DNA from: Faucicola osloensis_C
Lineage (GTDB): Bacteria > Pseudomonadota > Gammaproteobacteria > Pseudomonadales > Moraxellaceae
Length of the DNA stretch: 46,050 bases
Direction: 5' to 3'
Assembly: GCA_019353055.1 (NCBI GenBank)
Contig: JABAHL010000018.1
Coordinates: forward strand, 1-46,050
Made by a program: the position numbers and the translations under genes. Shown here in pieces: positions 1 through 8,457 of this stretch. Each line of letters opens with the position of its first letter. The stretch's first letter is position 1. The notes under the pieces were generated by a model. The model was not told the origin of the DNA and made no database searches. It worked only from the letters and a program-made list of their open reading frames with translations.

Positions 1-47
1 ATAGCTGATACTTTACTTCTAAAACAACTCATTCCTCTATCCCCCTT

Positions 48-162
48 TGCTGACGATAATAGCTTGGAGGTCCCACCTGATCCCTTCCCGAACTCAGAAG
101 TGAAACTCCAACGCGCCAATGGTAGTGTGGTTCGCCCATGTGAGAGTAGGTCATCGTCAGCT
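48..162 (+). rRNA. rrf: 5S ribosomal RNA
   Basis: The 5' and 3' ends form the closing helix: GCTGACGAT at 49-57 pairs with ATCGTCAGC at 153-161. Between them lie the conserved 5S segments GTCCCACCTGA, CCGAACTCAGAAGTGAAAC and GGTAGTGTGG. Bases 1-47 would be the 23S-5S spacer of an rRNA operon whose 16S and 23S genes lie left of the window. Exact ends are uncertain by a few bases. Confidence 0.95.
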
Positions 163-174
163 CCCTATACTAAA

Positions 175-208
175 ACACCCCCTTACTAGTGTAAGGGGGT
201 GTTTTTTT
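175..208 (+). terminator. rRNA operon terminator
   Basis: A perfect 12-bp stem (175-186 with 191-202) has a TAGT loop and is followed by a T run to 208. It sits 13 bases after the 5S gene, as expected for intrinsic termination of an rRNA operon. From here to 436 I see only AT-rich sequence that must carry the katE promoter; no convincing -35/-10 pair stood out. Confidence 0.93.
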
Positions 209-436
209 GCTTTGTGGGTTATTAATACGTTTTGTATATTCTTATGATGCTAGTTTTATTCTTTTAGGTATGCTGCATTAATAACCTACTTGTTACATAG
301 CTTTACGTATTTTCACATTGTGGATTTCTAAATTCTATATACTGATTACATCAATGTCGATCCTTTTTCAAGCTTAGGTAAACATTCGATATTTGCTAAG
401 AAATTACAAATATACTTAAAAATTTAGGATAAAAAA

Positions 437-2530
437 ATGACACAAAAGCCCGTTAAGTCAGAGCCAAATATGAATACTCAGCAAGGAAATGCAGGCGAAA
501 CTCATCAACAAGCTGATGATAACTCAACTAATTTAACCACGCAGCAAGGGATTGTTATCGCAGACAATCAGAATTCGCTAAAGGCGGGTCGTCGTGGACC
601 TGCATTGCTAGAAGATTTTATTTTACGCGAGAAAATTACCCATTTTGACCATGAACGTATTCCAGAGCGTATTGTGCATGCGCGCGGTAGTGCAGCGCAT
701 GGTTATTTCGAGTTGACTGAGTCATTAGAACAATATACTACTGCTAAAGTACTGACTGAAGTAGGTGAGCAAACACCTTTATTTACCCGTTTTTCGACGG
801 TAGCGGGTGGTGCAGGGTCGGTTGATACACCGCGTGATATTCGCGGTTTTGCCGTCAAAATTTATACTAAAGAGGGAAACTGGGATTTGGTAGGCAATAA
901 TACCCCAGTATTCTTTATTCAAGATGCTATTAAGTTCCCAGATTTAGTGCATGCCGTCAAGATGGAACCGGATCGTGGTTTTCCACAAGCTGCCTCAGCG
1001 CATGATACTTTTTATGATTTTATTTCATTGAGTCCAGAAACATTGCACAATTTCTTGTGGGCAATGAGCGATCGCGGCATTCCACGCAGTTTGCGTATGA
1101 TTGAAGGCTTTGGTATCCATAGTTATCGCTTCATTAATGCCCAAGGCGAAAGCACATTTGTGCGTTTCCACTGGCGTCCACGTCTTGAACTGCAATCGCA
1201 TGTTTGGGATGAAGCGGTGAAAGTGGCAGGTGCTGACCCTGATTATCATCGCCGTGATTTATTTGAAGCCTTACAACAAGGTGATGAGGTCATTTGGGAT
1301 TTTGCTGTTCAGTTGTTTACTCAACAACAAGCGGATGAATTCCCTTTTGACCATCTAGATGCTACCAAACTTATTCCAGAAGAGTTGGTACCACTCAAAG
1401 TAGTTGGTAAGATGGTATTAAACCGTTATCCTGATAATTTCTTTGCGGAAACAGAGCAAGTCGCTTTCTGCCCAGCAAACATCGTCCCAGGTATCGACTT
1501 TAGTAATGACCCATTGCTACAAGGTCGTTTATTTAGTTATCTTGATACCCAGCTGTCGCGTTTAGGTTCACCAAATTTTGCGCAGTTGCCAATTAATGCG
1601 CCAAAATGTCCATTCCATAATATGCAGCGTGATGGTCATATGCAGATGCAAATTCCGAAAGGGCGCGTTGCTTATGAACCACAAAGTTTAGAACCAGAAA
1701 AACCGCGTGAAAATCCCGCAGTAGGCTTTAAATCATTTGCTGAGGATTTAAGCCAAGGCAATGATACAGTTAAAGGTCGTATCCGTGCAGAAAGCTTTGC
1801 AGACTTTTATAGTCAGCCACGTATGTTCTATCGTAGTCAAACACCTATTGAGCAGGCGCATATCGCTTCAGCGATTGTGTTTGAGCTTTCAAAAGTTGAG
1901 ACGCCCTATATCCGTGAACGCATGGTCGCACAGCTGTTAACAGTTGATGAAACATTGGGTAAACGCGTGGCCGATGGGTTAGGGATGAAACCAGTGCCAA
2001 AACCGATTGAGCCGACGGTTCCGGTGCAAGATTTGCCATTATCGCCGGCTTTGCAGTTGATTGGCAAGGCTAAACCAACCCTTGAAGGTCGTAAAGTGGC
2101 TATTTTAGTCGCAGATGATTCAAATGCAGAAATGCTTGAAAAATATAAAGCGGCGATTACCGCAGCAAAGGCAGTACCGTTTGTAGTAGCGCCAAAAATT
2201 AGTATTACGTTAAATAATGGTGAAACCATTGCGGCTGACGGTCAATTGGCGGGTTCACCTTCTGTATTGTTTGATGCAATCGTGAGTATCATTATGCCAG
2301 AGCAAGCGAAAAAACTAGCTAAAGTGAGTGAAGCGATTGCGTGGTTTAAAGACGCGCACGCCCATCTAAAAGCAATTGCTTATTGTGGTGCGACGGATGA
2401 ATTTATCCTGATTCCTCAGCACATTGAGAAAGATGCCAGTGTGGTGGCTTTAAAGGAAATAGATACCTTTATTGAGAAGGCCAAATCGCGTGAATGGGAT
2501 CGTGAACCTAATGTGCGTGATTTAGCGTAA
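437..2530 (+). CDS. katE: Large-subunit (clade 2, HPII-type) catalase
   Basis: Heme catalase that dismutates hydrogen peroxide in the cytoplasm. The 697-residue length and C-terminal extension mark it as the large-subunit class rather than the ~480-residue small class. Visible motifs are the catalytic His81 in VHARGSAAHGYF, the Asn of VGNNTPVFF near residue 154, and the heme-ligand Tyr368 in RLFSYLDTQ. Residues ~550-697 form the flavodoxin/GATase-like domain typical of HPII (GRKVAILVADDS). The first ~50 residues are polar and Gln/Asn-rich, as in other large catalases. The ATG at 437 follows AGGAT; a second Met at residue 12 is possible. The gene stands alone between two terminators. I see no OxyR or RpoS signature that could be called with confidence. 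Confidence 0.95.
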   Translation: MTQKPVKSEPNMNTQQGNAGETHQQADDNSTNLTTQQGIVIADNQNSLKAGRRGPALLEDFILREKITHFDHERIPERIVHARGSAAHGYFELTESLEQYTTAKVLTEVGEQTPLFTRFSTVAGGAGSVDTPRDIRGFAVKIYTKEGNWDLVGNNTPVFFIQDAIKFPDLVHAVKMEPDRGFPQAASAHDTFYDFISLSPETLHNFLWAMSDRGIPRSLRMIEGFGIHSYRFINAQGESTFVRFHWRPRLELQSHVWDEAVKVAGADPDYHRRDLFEALQQGDEVIWDFAVQLFTQQQADEFPFDHLDATKLIPEELVPLKVVGKMVLNRYPDNFFAETEQVAFCPANIVPGIDFSNDPLLQGRLFSYLDTQLSRLGSPNFAQLPINAPKCPFHNMQRDGHMQMQIPKGRVAYEPQSLEPEKPRENPAVGFKSFAEDLSQGNDTVKGRIRAESFADFYSQPRMFYRSQTPIEQAHIASAIVFELSKVETPYIRERMVAQLLTVDETLGKRVADGLGMKPVPKPIEPTVPVQDLPLSPALQLIGKAKPTLEGRKVAILVADDSNAEMLEKYKAAITAAKAVPFVVAPKISITLNNGETIAADGQLAGSPSVLFDAIVSIIMPEQAKKLAKVSEAIAWFKDAHAHLKAIAYCGATDEFILIPQHIEKDASVVALKEIDTFIEKAKSREWDREPNVRDLA

Positions 2531-2548
2531 TTCATCAACCCAGCAACA

Positions 2549-2580
2549 AAAAAGCTAGCTTAATAATAAGCTAGCTTTTT
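2549..2580 (+). terminator. katE terminator
   Basis: The inverted repeat AAAAGCTAGCTT / AAGCTAGCTTTT has a short AATAAT loop and ends in a T run, 18 bases after the katE stop. The A and T tracts on both sides mean it could also terminate tRNA-Ser transcription from the minus strand. Confidence 0.88.
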
Positions 2581-2587
2581 ATTTGTT

Positions 2588-2678
2588 TGGCGGAAACGGA
2601 GGGATTCGAACCCTCGATACGCTATTAACGTATACACACTTTCCAGGCGTGCGCTTTCGACCACTCAGCCACGTTTCC
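2588..2678 (-). tRNA. serX: tRNA-Ser (anticodon GGA)
   Basis: Read on the minus strand, the acceptor GGAAACG (2678-2672) pairs with CGTTTCC (2598-2592). It has a long class-II variable arm (GTATACG...CGTAT), the T loop GGTTCGAATCC and the anticodon loop CTGGAAA with anticodon GGA, which reads UCC/UCU serine codons. The CCA end is encoded (2590-2588). The variable arm and the GTGGCTGAGTGG D-arm are typical of tRNA-Ser. The gene symbol is only a convenience. Confidence 0.96.
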
Positions 2679-2806
2679 AATCGAGTTGCAATTCCAAAAT
2701 ATAGGGAATCGCAAAACGGACGCCTATTTTACCCAAAATAATGCCAAATGTCATGTATAATTAATCAATTATTCTTTCGATGGCTAGAGTTGGTATTTTA
2801 TAGCGT

Positions 2807-3742
2807 ATGAGTGGTTATCAGCGTTTTTCCCACAAATCACTGTCACAGACGCTAGTAGTGATAGCTTTATCCCTATTGCCCTTATGGGCACATTCAAGCA
2901 GCTCTTTAGATTATCGTAAACAGCATCTCAATCAATGCGGTAATACCTATGCTAACCAACAAAGCCCGCAGCCACTCTCGAATCAACCACTTGAGATTTA
3001 TTATCTATGTCTAAATGGCTTTGCTGTGGGGTATTCGTCACTCAGTAAAACCGCCTTGTGGTCAGCGGAGTATTTGACGCGCGCTCGTATTGAAAAAGCG
3101 AGTGAACTACCAAGGGTTGATAATTTTCACGAAGAAAGTCAGCTGCCTAATCGGGTTAAAGGCTATTTAAAGGATTATCGCAACGTACCTTATGATCGTG
3201 GACATTTGGCGCCGAATGCAGATATGAGTACGCTTGAATCACAATATGACAGCTTTAGCCTCGCCAACATTGTACCGCAAAATCCCGCCAATAATCGTAG
3301 CACTTGGCGAGACATTGAGTCCCGTACCCGTTACCTAGCGATCAAACACAACCGTATCTATGTGGTGACAGGGGTAGCTTTTATCAGTAATCGGGTTAAG
3401 AAAATTAATAATAATATATTAGTACCGAGTCATCTGTACAAAGCGATTTATATTCCAAGTCTACAACAAGCAGGGGTCTATTTTGTCCCTAATGATGATA
3501 GTCAGCGAGTGGAAATCATTAGTCTGGATGAACTTGCGGTAAGAATAGGCATGGATGCCATGCCAGGGTTGTCAGGGAAGGTACAAAAAACGGCAATGAC
3601 GCTGCCTATCGATGACTATTCGAGCGCTACAAAAAACAAAAACACCCCAAAATCAGAACCCGATAACCAGCAAATTTTATTAGTCTTAGTTAATTTAGTC
3701 TTGACCATTTTTGAATGGATAATCAGCCTATTTAAATCCTAA
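2807..3742 (+). CDS. Exported DNA/RNA non-specific endonuclease (DRGH family)
   Basis: A 311-residue member of the beta-beta-alpha-metal non-specific nuclease family (Serratia NucA/EndoG type). The N-terminal ~30 residues (basic start, then LVVIALSLLPLWAHS) look like a signal peptide, so it should act in the periplasm, envelope or outside. The active-site motif D130-R-G-H133 is intact. The downstream NIVPQN...NNRSTWRDIE block supplies the metal-binding Asn and the conserved Glu. Unusually, the protein ends with a very hydrophobic stretch (LLVLVNLVLTIFEWIISLF), suggesting a C-terminal membrane anchor. The start has only a weak ribosome site, and a TATAAT at 2756-2761 may be its -10. Roles could be nucleotide scavenging, DNA uptake or competition; the sequence does not decide. 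Confidence 0.88.
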   Translation: MSGYQRFSHKSLSQTLVVIALSLLPLWAHSSSSLDYRKQHLNQCGNTYANQQSPQPLSNQPLEIYYLCLNGFAVGYSSLSKTALWSAEYLTRARIEKASELPRVDNFHEESQLPNRVKGYLKDYRNVPYDRGHLAPNADMSTLESQYDSFSLANIVPQNPANNRSTWRDIESRTRYLAIKHNRIYVVTGVAFISNRVKKINNNILVPSHLYKAIYIPSLQQAGVYFVPNDDSQRVEIISLDELAVRIGMDAMPGLSGKVQKTAMTLPIDDYSSATKNKNTPKSEPDNQQILLVLVNLVLTIFEWIISLFKS

Positions 3743-3906
3743 AACTGATGATTATACACAAATGACTGATTAGTCATTTTTCAATTTTGGGATTTTTTCA
3801 AAAAATAATTGTTTAAAAATCAATAAATTAATATAGAAAAAACGAGAAATTTTACCCTGTAAGGATGTAGAAAACTATTAGCAACTTTTGCGCATTAAAA
3901 AATAAC

Positions 3907-3934
3907 TTTACCTCAAAATCATTTTAGTTATAAT
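3907..3934 (+). promoter_or_regulatory. Candidate sigma-70 promoter of the DUF2147 gene
   Basis: TTTACC (3907-3912), a 16-base spacer and a perfect TATAAT (3929-3934) predict a start near 3941. This also argues against translation beginning at the upstream in-frame ATG at 3933, which lies inside the promoter. Confidence 0.55.
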
Positions 3935-4001
3935 GTTGTTCAATAGCACTGCAGTCCATTTTCCCTTATCTTTTTTGCGGTGCGCTACAGAAGGAACTGT
4001 T

Positions 4002-4376
4002 ATGAAAATTTCTCTTAAATCAATCAGCGTTGGTGTTGCTCTTTCTACTTTAAGTGTTGCTGCTATGGCTGCCGATCCAATCGTGGGTACTTGGCAAACT
4101 TATGAAGACAATCAACCAAAAGCCCAAGTTCAAATCTCACAAACAGGTAGTACTTTCACAGGTAAAATCGTTGCAGGTAATACTGAAAAAGCAAAATCTT
4201 TTGTTGGTAAAACTGTGTTAACAGGCGTTAAAGCACAGGGTAATGGCAAATATGCGGGTAAAGCAAAAGACCCACGTTGGGGCTTTGGGTTAGGCGCAAA
4301 TATTTCAGTAAGTGGTTCAACCTTGACTTTATCTGTTCCAGTCAAAGGCAGCCAAACTTGGAAAAAAATTAAATAA
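4002..4376 (+). CDS. Small exported DUF2147-like protein
   Basis: The preferred start is the ATG at 4002, preceded by AAGGAA at 3991-3996. That gives 124 residues with a clear signal peptide (MKISLKSISVG...AAMA, cleavage before ADP). The mature part begins DPIVGTWQTYEDNQPKAQV and ends with a QTWKK motif. This is the pattern of the DUF2147 family, small beta-barrel-like periplasmic proteins of unknown function. It is shorter than many DUF2147 proteins because the Cys-containing middle segment is missing. The gene is monocistronic, with its own promoter and terminator. No biochemical role can be assigned. Confidence 0.75.
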   Translation: MKISLKSISVGVALSTLSVAAMAADPIVGTWQTYEDNQPKAQVQISQTGSTFTGKIVAGNTEKAKSFVGKTVLTGVKAQGNGKYAGKAKDPRWGFGLGANISVSGSTLTLSVPVKGSQTWKKIK

Positions 4377-4397
4377 TCGCTACTGATTTGAAAGTCC

Positions 4398-4429
4398 AAA
4401 AAAGCTAGATGTTACTATCTAGCTTTTTT
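4398..4429 (+). terminator. Terminator of the DUF2147 gene
   Basis: AAAAAGCTAGAT pairs with ATCTAGCTTTTT around a GTTACT loop and is followed by T residues, about 20 bases after the stop. It resembles the katE terminator, which also has a GCTAG core. Confidence 0.88.
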
Positions 4430-4474
4430 ATTTGTCCAATCAATAGTTTTCTATAGCCTTTTGGTATGATTAGA

Positions 4475-4505
4475 TAAAAAAAATAGGCTGATTGAATCAG
4501 CCTAT
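4475..4505 (-). terminator. amtB terminator (minus strand)
   Basis: ATAGGCTGAT (4483-4492) pairs with ATCAGCCTAT (4496-4505) around a three-base loop. Read on the minus strand the stem is followed by a T run (A run at 4476-4482). It lies just after the amtB stop. Confidence 0.88.
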
Positions 4506-4521
4506 GTTTATCATTCTGCGT

Positions 4522-5847
4522 CTATTCGATACGTTCACCATGTACAGCCAAATCAAGACCAGTGTATTCATCTTCATCAGTGACACGTAAGCCCATGGTT
4601 AATTGAATCACTTTAGCAATAATGAAAGTCACAATCGCGCAGTAGATGATAACCGCAAACACGCCTTCTAATTGCACCCACACTTGACCCATAGTTGATA
4701 AAGCCAGGGGTTTACCAGTGATAGCAGGACTTACAAAGACACCTGTCAATATGGCACCGACGATGCCACCAACGCCATGCAATCCAAACGCATCCAAGCT
4801 ATCATCGATTTTTAACAGACGTTTGAGATAGTTGACTGCATAAAAGCAAACCAATGAGGTGATGATACCAATCGCTAATGCGCCTGCTACCGTCACAAAA
4901 CCTGCCGCTGGGGTGATACCGACTAAACCCGCTACTGCGCCTGATGCACCGCCCAATACAGAGGCTTTACCACGGACTAATTTTTCGATGGCAAACCAAG
5001 TTAATGCCCCTGCCGCTGCCGCTACTTGCGTGACGAGTAGGGCATTACCTGCCAATGCATTTGCCGCCAACGCACTACCGCCATTGAAGCCAAACCAACC
5101 TACCCAAATCAAACCCGTACCAATTAAGGTTAAAGCCAAGTTTGAAGGTGCCATTGGGTCACGGTTATAGCCATTACGTTTACCTAAAACCGCCGCCAAC
5201 ACAATGCCTGCTACACCGGCATTAATGTGCACGACCGTACCGCCTGCAAAGTCTAGCGCACCATCTGCCATCAACCAGCCGCCGCCCCAAACCCAGTGGC
5301 AAATCGGTGCATACACCAATAACACCCAAAGGGCAGTAAACACCATAAAGCTACTAAATTTGATACGTTCAGCAATCGAGCCTGCTAAGATTGCCACAGT
5401 GATAATCGCAAAGGTCATTTGAAAAGTGACAAATAACAGGGTGGGTACGGTACCGGTTAAATCACCCAGCCCTATATTAGATAACAATACATTATCAAAA
5501 CCGCCAACAAATTGATTAAAATCGCTGCTACCAAATGCCAGCGAATAACCCAACACAATCCAAACAATAGATACTAATGCTGTGGCACCATAACTGTGTG
5601 CCATCGTCCCTAAAATATTCTTTTTGCGTACCATGCCTGAGTAAAACAACGCCAACCCTGGAATAGTCATTAGGAGTACTAATGCAGTAGAAATTAATAC
5701 CCAAGCGGTGTCGCCCGCATTTAGCGTAGGCGTGTCAGCAGCATGAGCCACCAATGGAGATAACAACAATAATGATAAAATTGATTTAGTAGATACTAGT
5801 GGCTGTAAAAACTTGGCAAAAGCTGCCCTTGTAATGACGGCATTCAT
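4522..5847 (-). CDS. amtB: Ammonium transporter AmtB
   Basis: Amt/Rh-family ammonium channel of the inner membrane. The start chosen is the ATG at 5847, directly after the ribosome site TAAGGGGGTT (5851-5860). It gives 441 residues, whereas the longer frame to 5952 would add 35 residues with no ribosome site. The product has a signal peptide (...LLLLSPLVAHAA), then the Amt core: PGLALFYSGMVRKKN, the pore motif HINAGVAGI, and the FGLHGVGGIVG segment carrying the second twin-His residue. About eleven membrane helices are visible. It lies 122 bases downstream of glnK on the same strand, the standard glnK-amtB arrangement in which uridylylation-sensitive GlnK plugs the channel when nitrogen is sufficient. 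Confidence 0.96.
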   Translation of the reverse strand: MNAVITRAAFAKFLQPLVSTKSILSLLLLSPLVAHAADTPTLNAGDTAWVLISTALVLLMTIPGLALFYSGMVRKKNILGTMAHSYGATALVSIVWIVLGYSLAFGSSDFNQFVGGFDNVLLSNIGLGDLTGTVPTLLFVTFQMTFAIITVAILAGSIAERIKFSSFMVFTALWVLLVYAPICHWVWGGGWLMADGALDFAGGTVVHINAGVAGIVLAAVLGKRNGYNRDPMAPSNLALTLIGTGLIWVGWFGFNGGSALAANALAGNALLVTQVAAAAGALTWFAIEKLVRGKASVLGGASGAVAGLVGITPAAGFVTVAGALAIGIITSLVCFYAVNYLKRLLKIDDSLDAFGLHGVGGIVGAILTGVFVSPAITGKPLALSTMGQVWVQLEGVFAVIIYCAIVTFIIAKVIQLTMGLRVTDEDEYTGLDLAVHGERIE

Positions 5848-5969
5848 CGTAACCCCCTTAAAATTATTTGAGATAGTCGTAAAGCTGCTTGATAGGTATG
5901 CGTTAATGTTTAAAGGATGGTCGACTTTAAAAGCTAACAAGCGCTGCGGCAACGACAGTCATGATAGTG

Positions 5970-6308
5970 TTAGATAGCATTAGCGCCCGTTTCACCCGTA
6001 CGGATACGAATCACTTGTTCTAATGGTGATACAAAGATTTTGCCATCACCGATTTTGCCCGTGCTAGCCACGCGAGTGATAGCTTCAATCGCTGCATCAA
6101 CCATTTCGTCAGTGACTGCAATTTCTAACTTAACTTTGGGCAGGAAATCAACCACATACTCAGCGCCACGATACAATTCAGTATGACCTTTTTGACGGCC
6201 AAAACCTTTTACTTCGGTAACAGTGATACCTTGCACACCAATCTCAGAGAGTGACTCACGTACATCATCTAGCTTGAACGGTTTTAAGATAGCCGTAATT
6301 AATTTCAT
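5970..6308 (-). CDS. glnK: Nitrogen regulatory protein PII (GlnK type)
   Basis: A 112-residue trimeric PII signal protein that binds ATP/ADP and 2-oxoglutarate and reports nitrogen status. Tyr51, the uridylylation site, lies in the T-loop (RGAEYVVDF). The signature segments KLITAILKPFKLDDVRE, TGKIGDGKIFV and the C-terminal IRTGE are all present. It starts at the ATG at 6308 with AAGGAAATT upstream. Linkage to amtB makes GlnK the better name than GlnB, though the sequence alone does not separate the paralogues. The 650-base upstream region carries NtrC-like palindromes, so nitrogen-limitation control is likely. Confidence 0.95.
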   Translation of the reverse strand: MKLITAILKPFKLDDVRESLSEIGVQGITVTEVKGFGRQKGHTELYRGAEYVVDFLPKVKLEIAVTDEMVDAAIEAITRVASTGKIGDGKIFVSPLEQVIRIRTGETGANAI

Positions 6309-6426
6309 AATAATTTCCTTTTAAGTGCCGCTTATGGCTGGGTTAGTTACTAGCTGCTGTAGTGGCTTAATAGCAGTTACCCTAAGCAGCATTCGTATAG
6401 CGTGTTGAAAATGGTAGTTTCGATAA

Positions 6427-6442
6427 TTCAAAAGCTATGCCA
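6427..6442 (-). promoter_or_regulatory. Weak candidate sigma-54 promoter for glnK-amtB
   Basis: On the minus strand TGGCAT, five bases, then TTGAA resembles the -24/-12 consensus (TGGCAC-N5-TTGCW). The invariant GC of the -12 element reads GA here, so this is a tentative call. It lies about 120 bases upstream of glnK and downstream of the NtrC-like sites, which is the right order. Confidence 0.3.
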
Positions 6443-6596
6443 ACTTTCATAAATGTCCTATTTTTAAGGGGGTAAAAAATACAACTTATTGAAAATAAAG
6501 CAAAAACTTTTTTGTGGTTTCAATGCGACCATCACACAGAAAGCGTAATTTTATTATAACGAAAAAATAAAAATTCCTCTAATGTAAATCAGTTAT

Positions 6597-6613
6597 TGCA
6601 CCAAAAAGGTTAT
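6597..6613. promoter_or_regulatory. Degenerate NtrC-like site
   Basis: TGCACCAAAAAGGTTAT matches the left half and centre of the NtrC dyad (TGCACC-N5-GGTGCA). A further GGTGCC follows at 6617-6622. It lies between the perfect dyad at 6686 and glnK. Confidence 0.45.
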
Positions 6614-6685
6614 TTGGGTGCCATTAACGATTTTGTAGATAATTTTTAGCATTATTTTAATAATTAGCGATAAAAACAAAATAAT

Positions 6686-6702
6686 TGCACCAAAAAAGTG
6701 CA
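6686..6702. promoter_or_regulatory. NtrC-binding dyad
   Basis: TGCAC-CAAAAAA-GTGCA is a perfect 5+5 dyad with the 17-base span of the NtrC consensus. It is about 380 bases upstream of the glnK start and 258 upstream of murD. Enhancer function for glnK-amtB is the natural reading. The rest of the 6309-6959 spacer is AT-rich with no gene I can support. Confidence 0.65.
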
Positions 6703-6921
6703 TTTTACTGGCTAAAATTGTTAAACTTGTTGGGTAATATAGATAAAAAGTATATCTTCATCGCAAAAATCGCAGCATTTAAATCGTCTTTTATTGCGGT
6801 CACTACAAAACATGAAAACTCACATTTAATCGCAAAACTTTTTGTCATAAAATGGTATGATAGAAAACGTTTTTAGCTTATGCGGCAAGTATTGTTACTG
6901 CCTTATCTAGCGGTACCCTTA

Positions 6922-6951
6922 TTTAAGTATTACAAGTTTAAGTATTACAAG
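6922..6951 (+). repeat. 15-bp tandem duplication before murD
   Basis: TTTAAGTATTACAAG occurs twice in a row (6922-6936 and 6937-6951). The second copy runs into the murD ribosome site (AAGGAA, 6949-6954). Confidence 0.85.
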
Positions 6952-6959
6952 GAATTCTC

Positions 6960-8420
6960 GTGAGCCAACTCTCTGCCACTCAATCAGCCGTTTCACCTGC
7001 TTCAACCAACCAAAGCATGCCATCACCATCGAGCATGATTCAACGTGGCAATGGATTACAAGTGGTGGTTGGACTTGGCAAATCAGGCTTGTCGGCAGTC
7101 AACTATTTACACGCGCTTGGCTACCCCGTAGCTGTCACCGATGCAGGTCTGCCCAAACTTGCCGAGCACTTGCCAACCGATATAATGACCAAGTTTGGGG
7201 CACTAGATGGCGAGCTGTTGGCAGTGGCAGATCGCATTATCATCAGTCCTGGTATCGACCCTTATTTGCCGGTATTTGATGGCGCGCGTGCGAAAAAAAT
7301 CGCAATTGTCAGTGATATTCAATTGTTCCATGAGGTAGCTAAACAGCGAGATATTCCGATTATTGCGATTACCGGCTCTAATGCCAAAAGCACCGTCACC
7401 ACCCTGGTTGGCGAGATGGTCAAAAATGCGGGGTTTAAAGTCGGTGTCGGTGGTAACTTGGGAACGCCCGCGCTTGATTTGCTACTTGAGCCCATACAGA
7501 TGGCGGTGCTTGAGTTATCCAGTTTTCAACTACAGACCACCACCAATTTAGCCGCTAAAGTAGCCACCGTGCTTAACATGTCGCCTGACCATCTAGATCG
7601 CCATGGCAATATGCTTGGCTATCACCAATCCAAACACCGAATATTCCAAGGCGTGCAATCCATTGTGGTTAACCGCGAGGACTTGCTTAGTCGCCCGTTG
7701 GTAGCCGATGATATGCCCACTATTAGCTTTGGTAGTAACGCACCGGATATGAATCAATATGGATTGATAAAAGATAGCGATGGTGAAATCTGGCTAGCAC
7801 GGGGTCGCGAGCGGTTACTCAATGAAAAAGACGTGCCGATCAAAGGTGAGCATAACTTGGTGAATGCGCTGTCAGCCCTAGCAATTGGCGAGCTAGCAGG
7901 TCTGCCATTAAAGAGTATGTTAACAACATTAAAAAACTTTGTCGGGCTGCCACATCGCTGTGAATTTATCACAACCACCCATGGGCTTGATTGTTTTGAC
8001 GACTCCAAAGGCACTAACATTGGCTCGACCATCGCCGCAATTTTGGGGCTAGGTAAAGTATATGCGCCCAAAGGCAAAAAACTTGCAGTGATTTTGGGCG
8101 GGCAAGGTAAAGGTCAAAACTTTGCTGAACTGGCAAAACCCTTGATGGATTATGCGCAAGTGGTGTACTTTATTGGAGAAGATGCCGATAAAATCGCGGC
8201 TGATTTGGCATCAGCGGGGTTAGATACTCACAATCCTGCAAGGATTGTGTTAACCAAATGCCAAACTCTGGAACAAGCGGTCAAGCAAGTTTGGCAAGAC
8301 CAGTCAACATTCCCCACTTTAGGTGTATTATTGCTATCACCCGCTTGTGCAAGTTTTGATCAGTTTAGTGGCTATGTGGAACGTGGACAAGTTTTTCAAC
8401 GCTTAGTCAAATCCCAATAA
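6960..8420 (+). CDS. murD: UDP-N-acetylmuramoylalanine--D-glutamate ligase
   Basis: Cytoplasmic Mur ligase that adds D-Glu to UDP-MurNAc-L-Ala in peptidoglycan synthesis. The 486-residue protein has the N-terminal nucleotide-fold motif VVGLGKSGLSAVNYL (residues ~36-50), the ATP-binding loop ITGSNAKSTVTTLVG, the central SSFQL and NMSPDHLDRH motifs, and the C-terminal ligase domain with DDSKGTN and LLSPACASFDQF. The first ~30 residues are a Ser/Pro-rich extension. The start is GTG at 6960 with AAGGAA six bases upstream. ftsW follows after 37 bases, forming a short cell-wall/division pair cut off from the rest of a usual dcw cluster. Confidence 0.96.
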   Translation: MSQLSATQSAVSPASTNQSMPSPSSMIQRGNGLQVVVGLGKSGLSAVNYLHALGYPVAVTDAGLPKLAEHLPTDIMTKFGALDGELLAVADRIIISPGIDPYLPVFDGARAKKIAIVSDIQLFHEVAKQRDIPIIAITGSNAKSTVTTLVGEMVKNAGFKVGVGGNLGTPALDLLLEPIQMAVLELSSFQLQTTTNLAAKVATVLNMSPDHLDRHGNMLGYHQSKHRIFQGVQSIVVNREDLLSRPLVADDMPTISFGSNAPDMNQYGLIKDSDGEIWLARGRERLLNEKDVPIKGEHNLVNALSALAIGELAGLPLKSMLTTLKNFVGLPHRCEFITTTHGLDCFDDSKGTNIGSTIAAILGLGKVYAPKGKKLAVILGGQGKGQNFAELAKPLMDYAQVVYFIGEDADKIAADLASAGLDTHNPARIVLTKCQTLEQAVKQVWQDQSTFPTLGVLLLSPACASFDQFSGYVERGQVFQRLVKSQ

Positions 8421-8457
8421 TCATTCGCTAGTGTATTTTTAATATTTAGGTTGTGTT

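Noticed and set aside
1906..2229. 107-codon minus-strand frame inside katE
   Set aside because: It lies wholly within the conserved catalase reading frame and has no motif of its own.
5848..5952. N-terminal extension of AmtB to an upstream start
   Set aside because: The ribosome site AAGGGGGTT lies immediately before the internal ATG at 5847, which also restores a normal signal peptide.
6685..6876. 63-codon frame in the glnK-murD spacer
   Set aside because: Its start lies inside the NtrC dyad, it has no ribosome site, and the product shows no known features.
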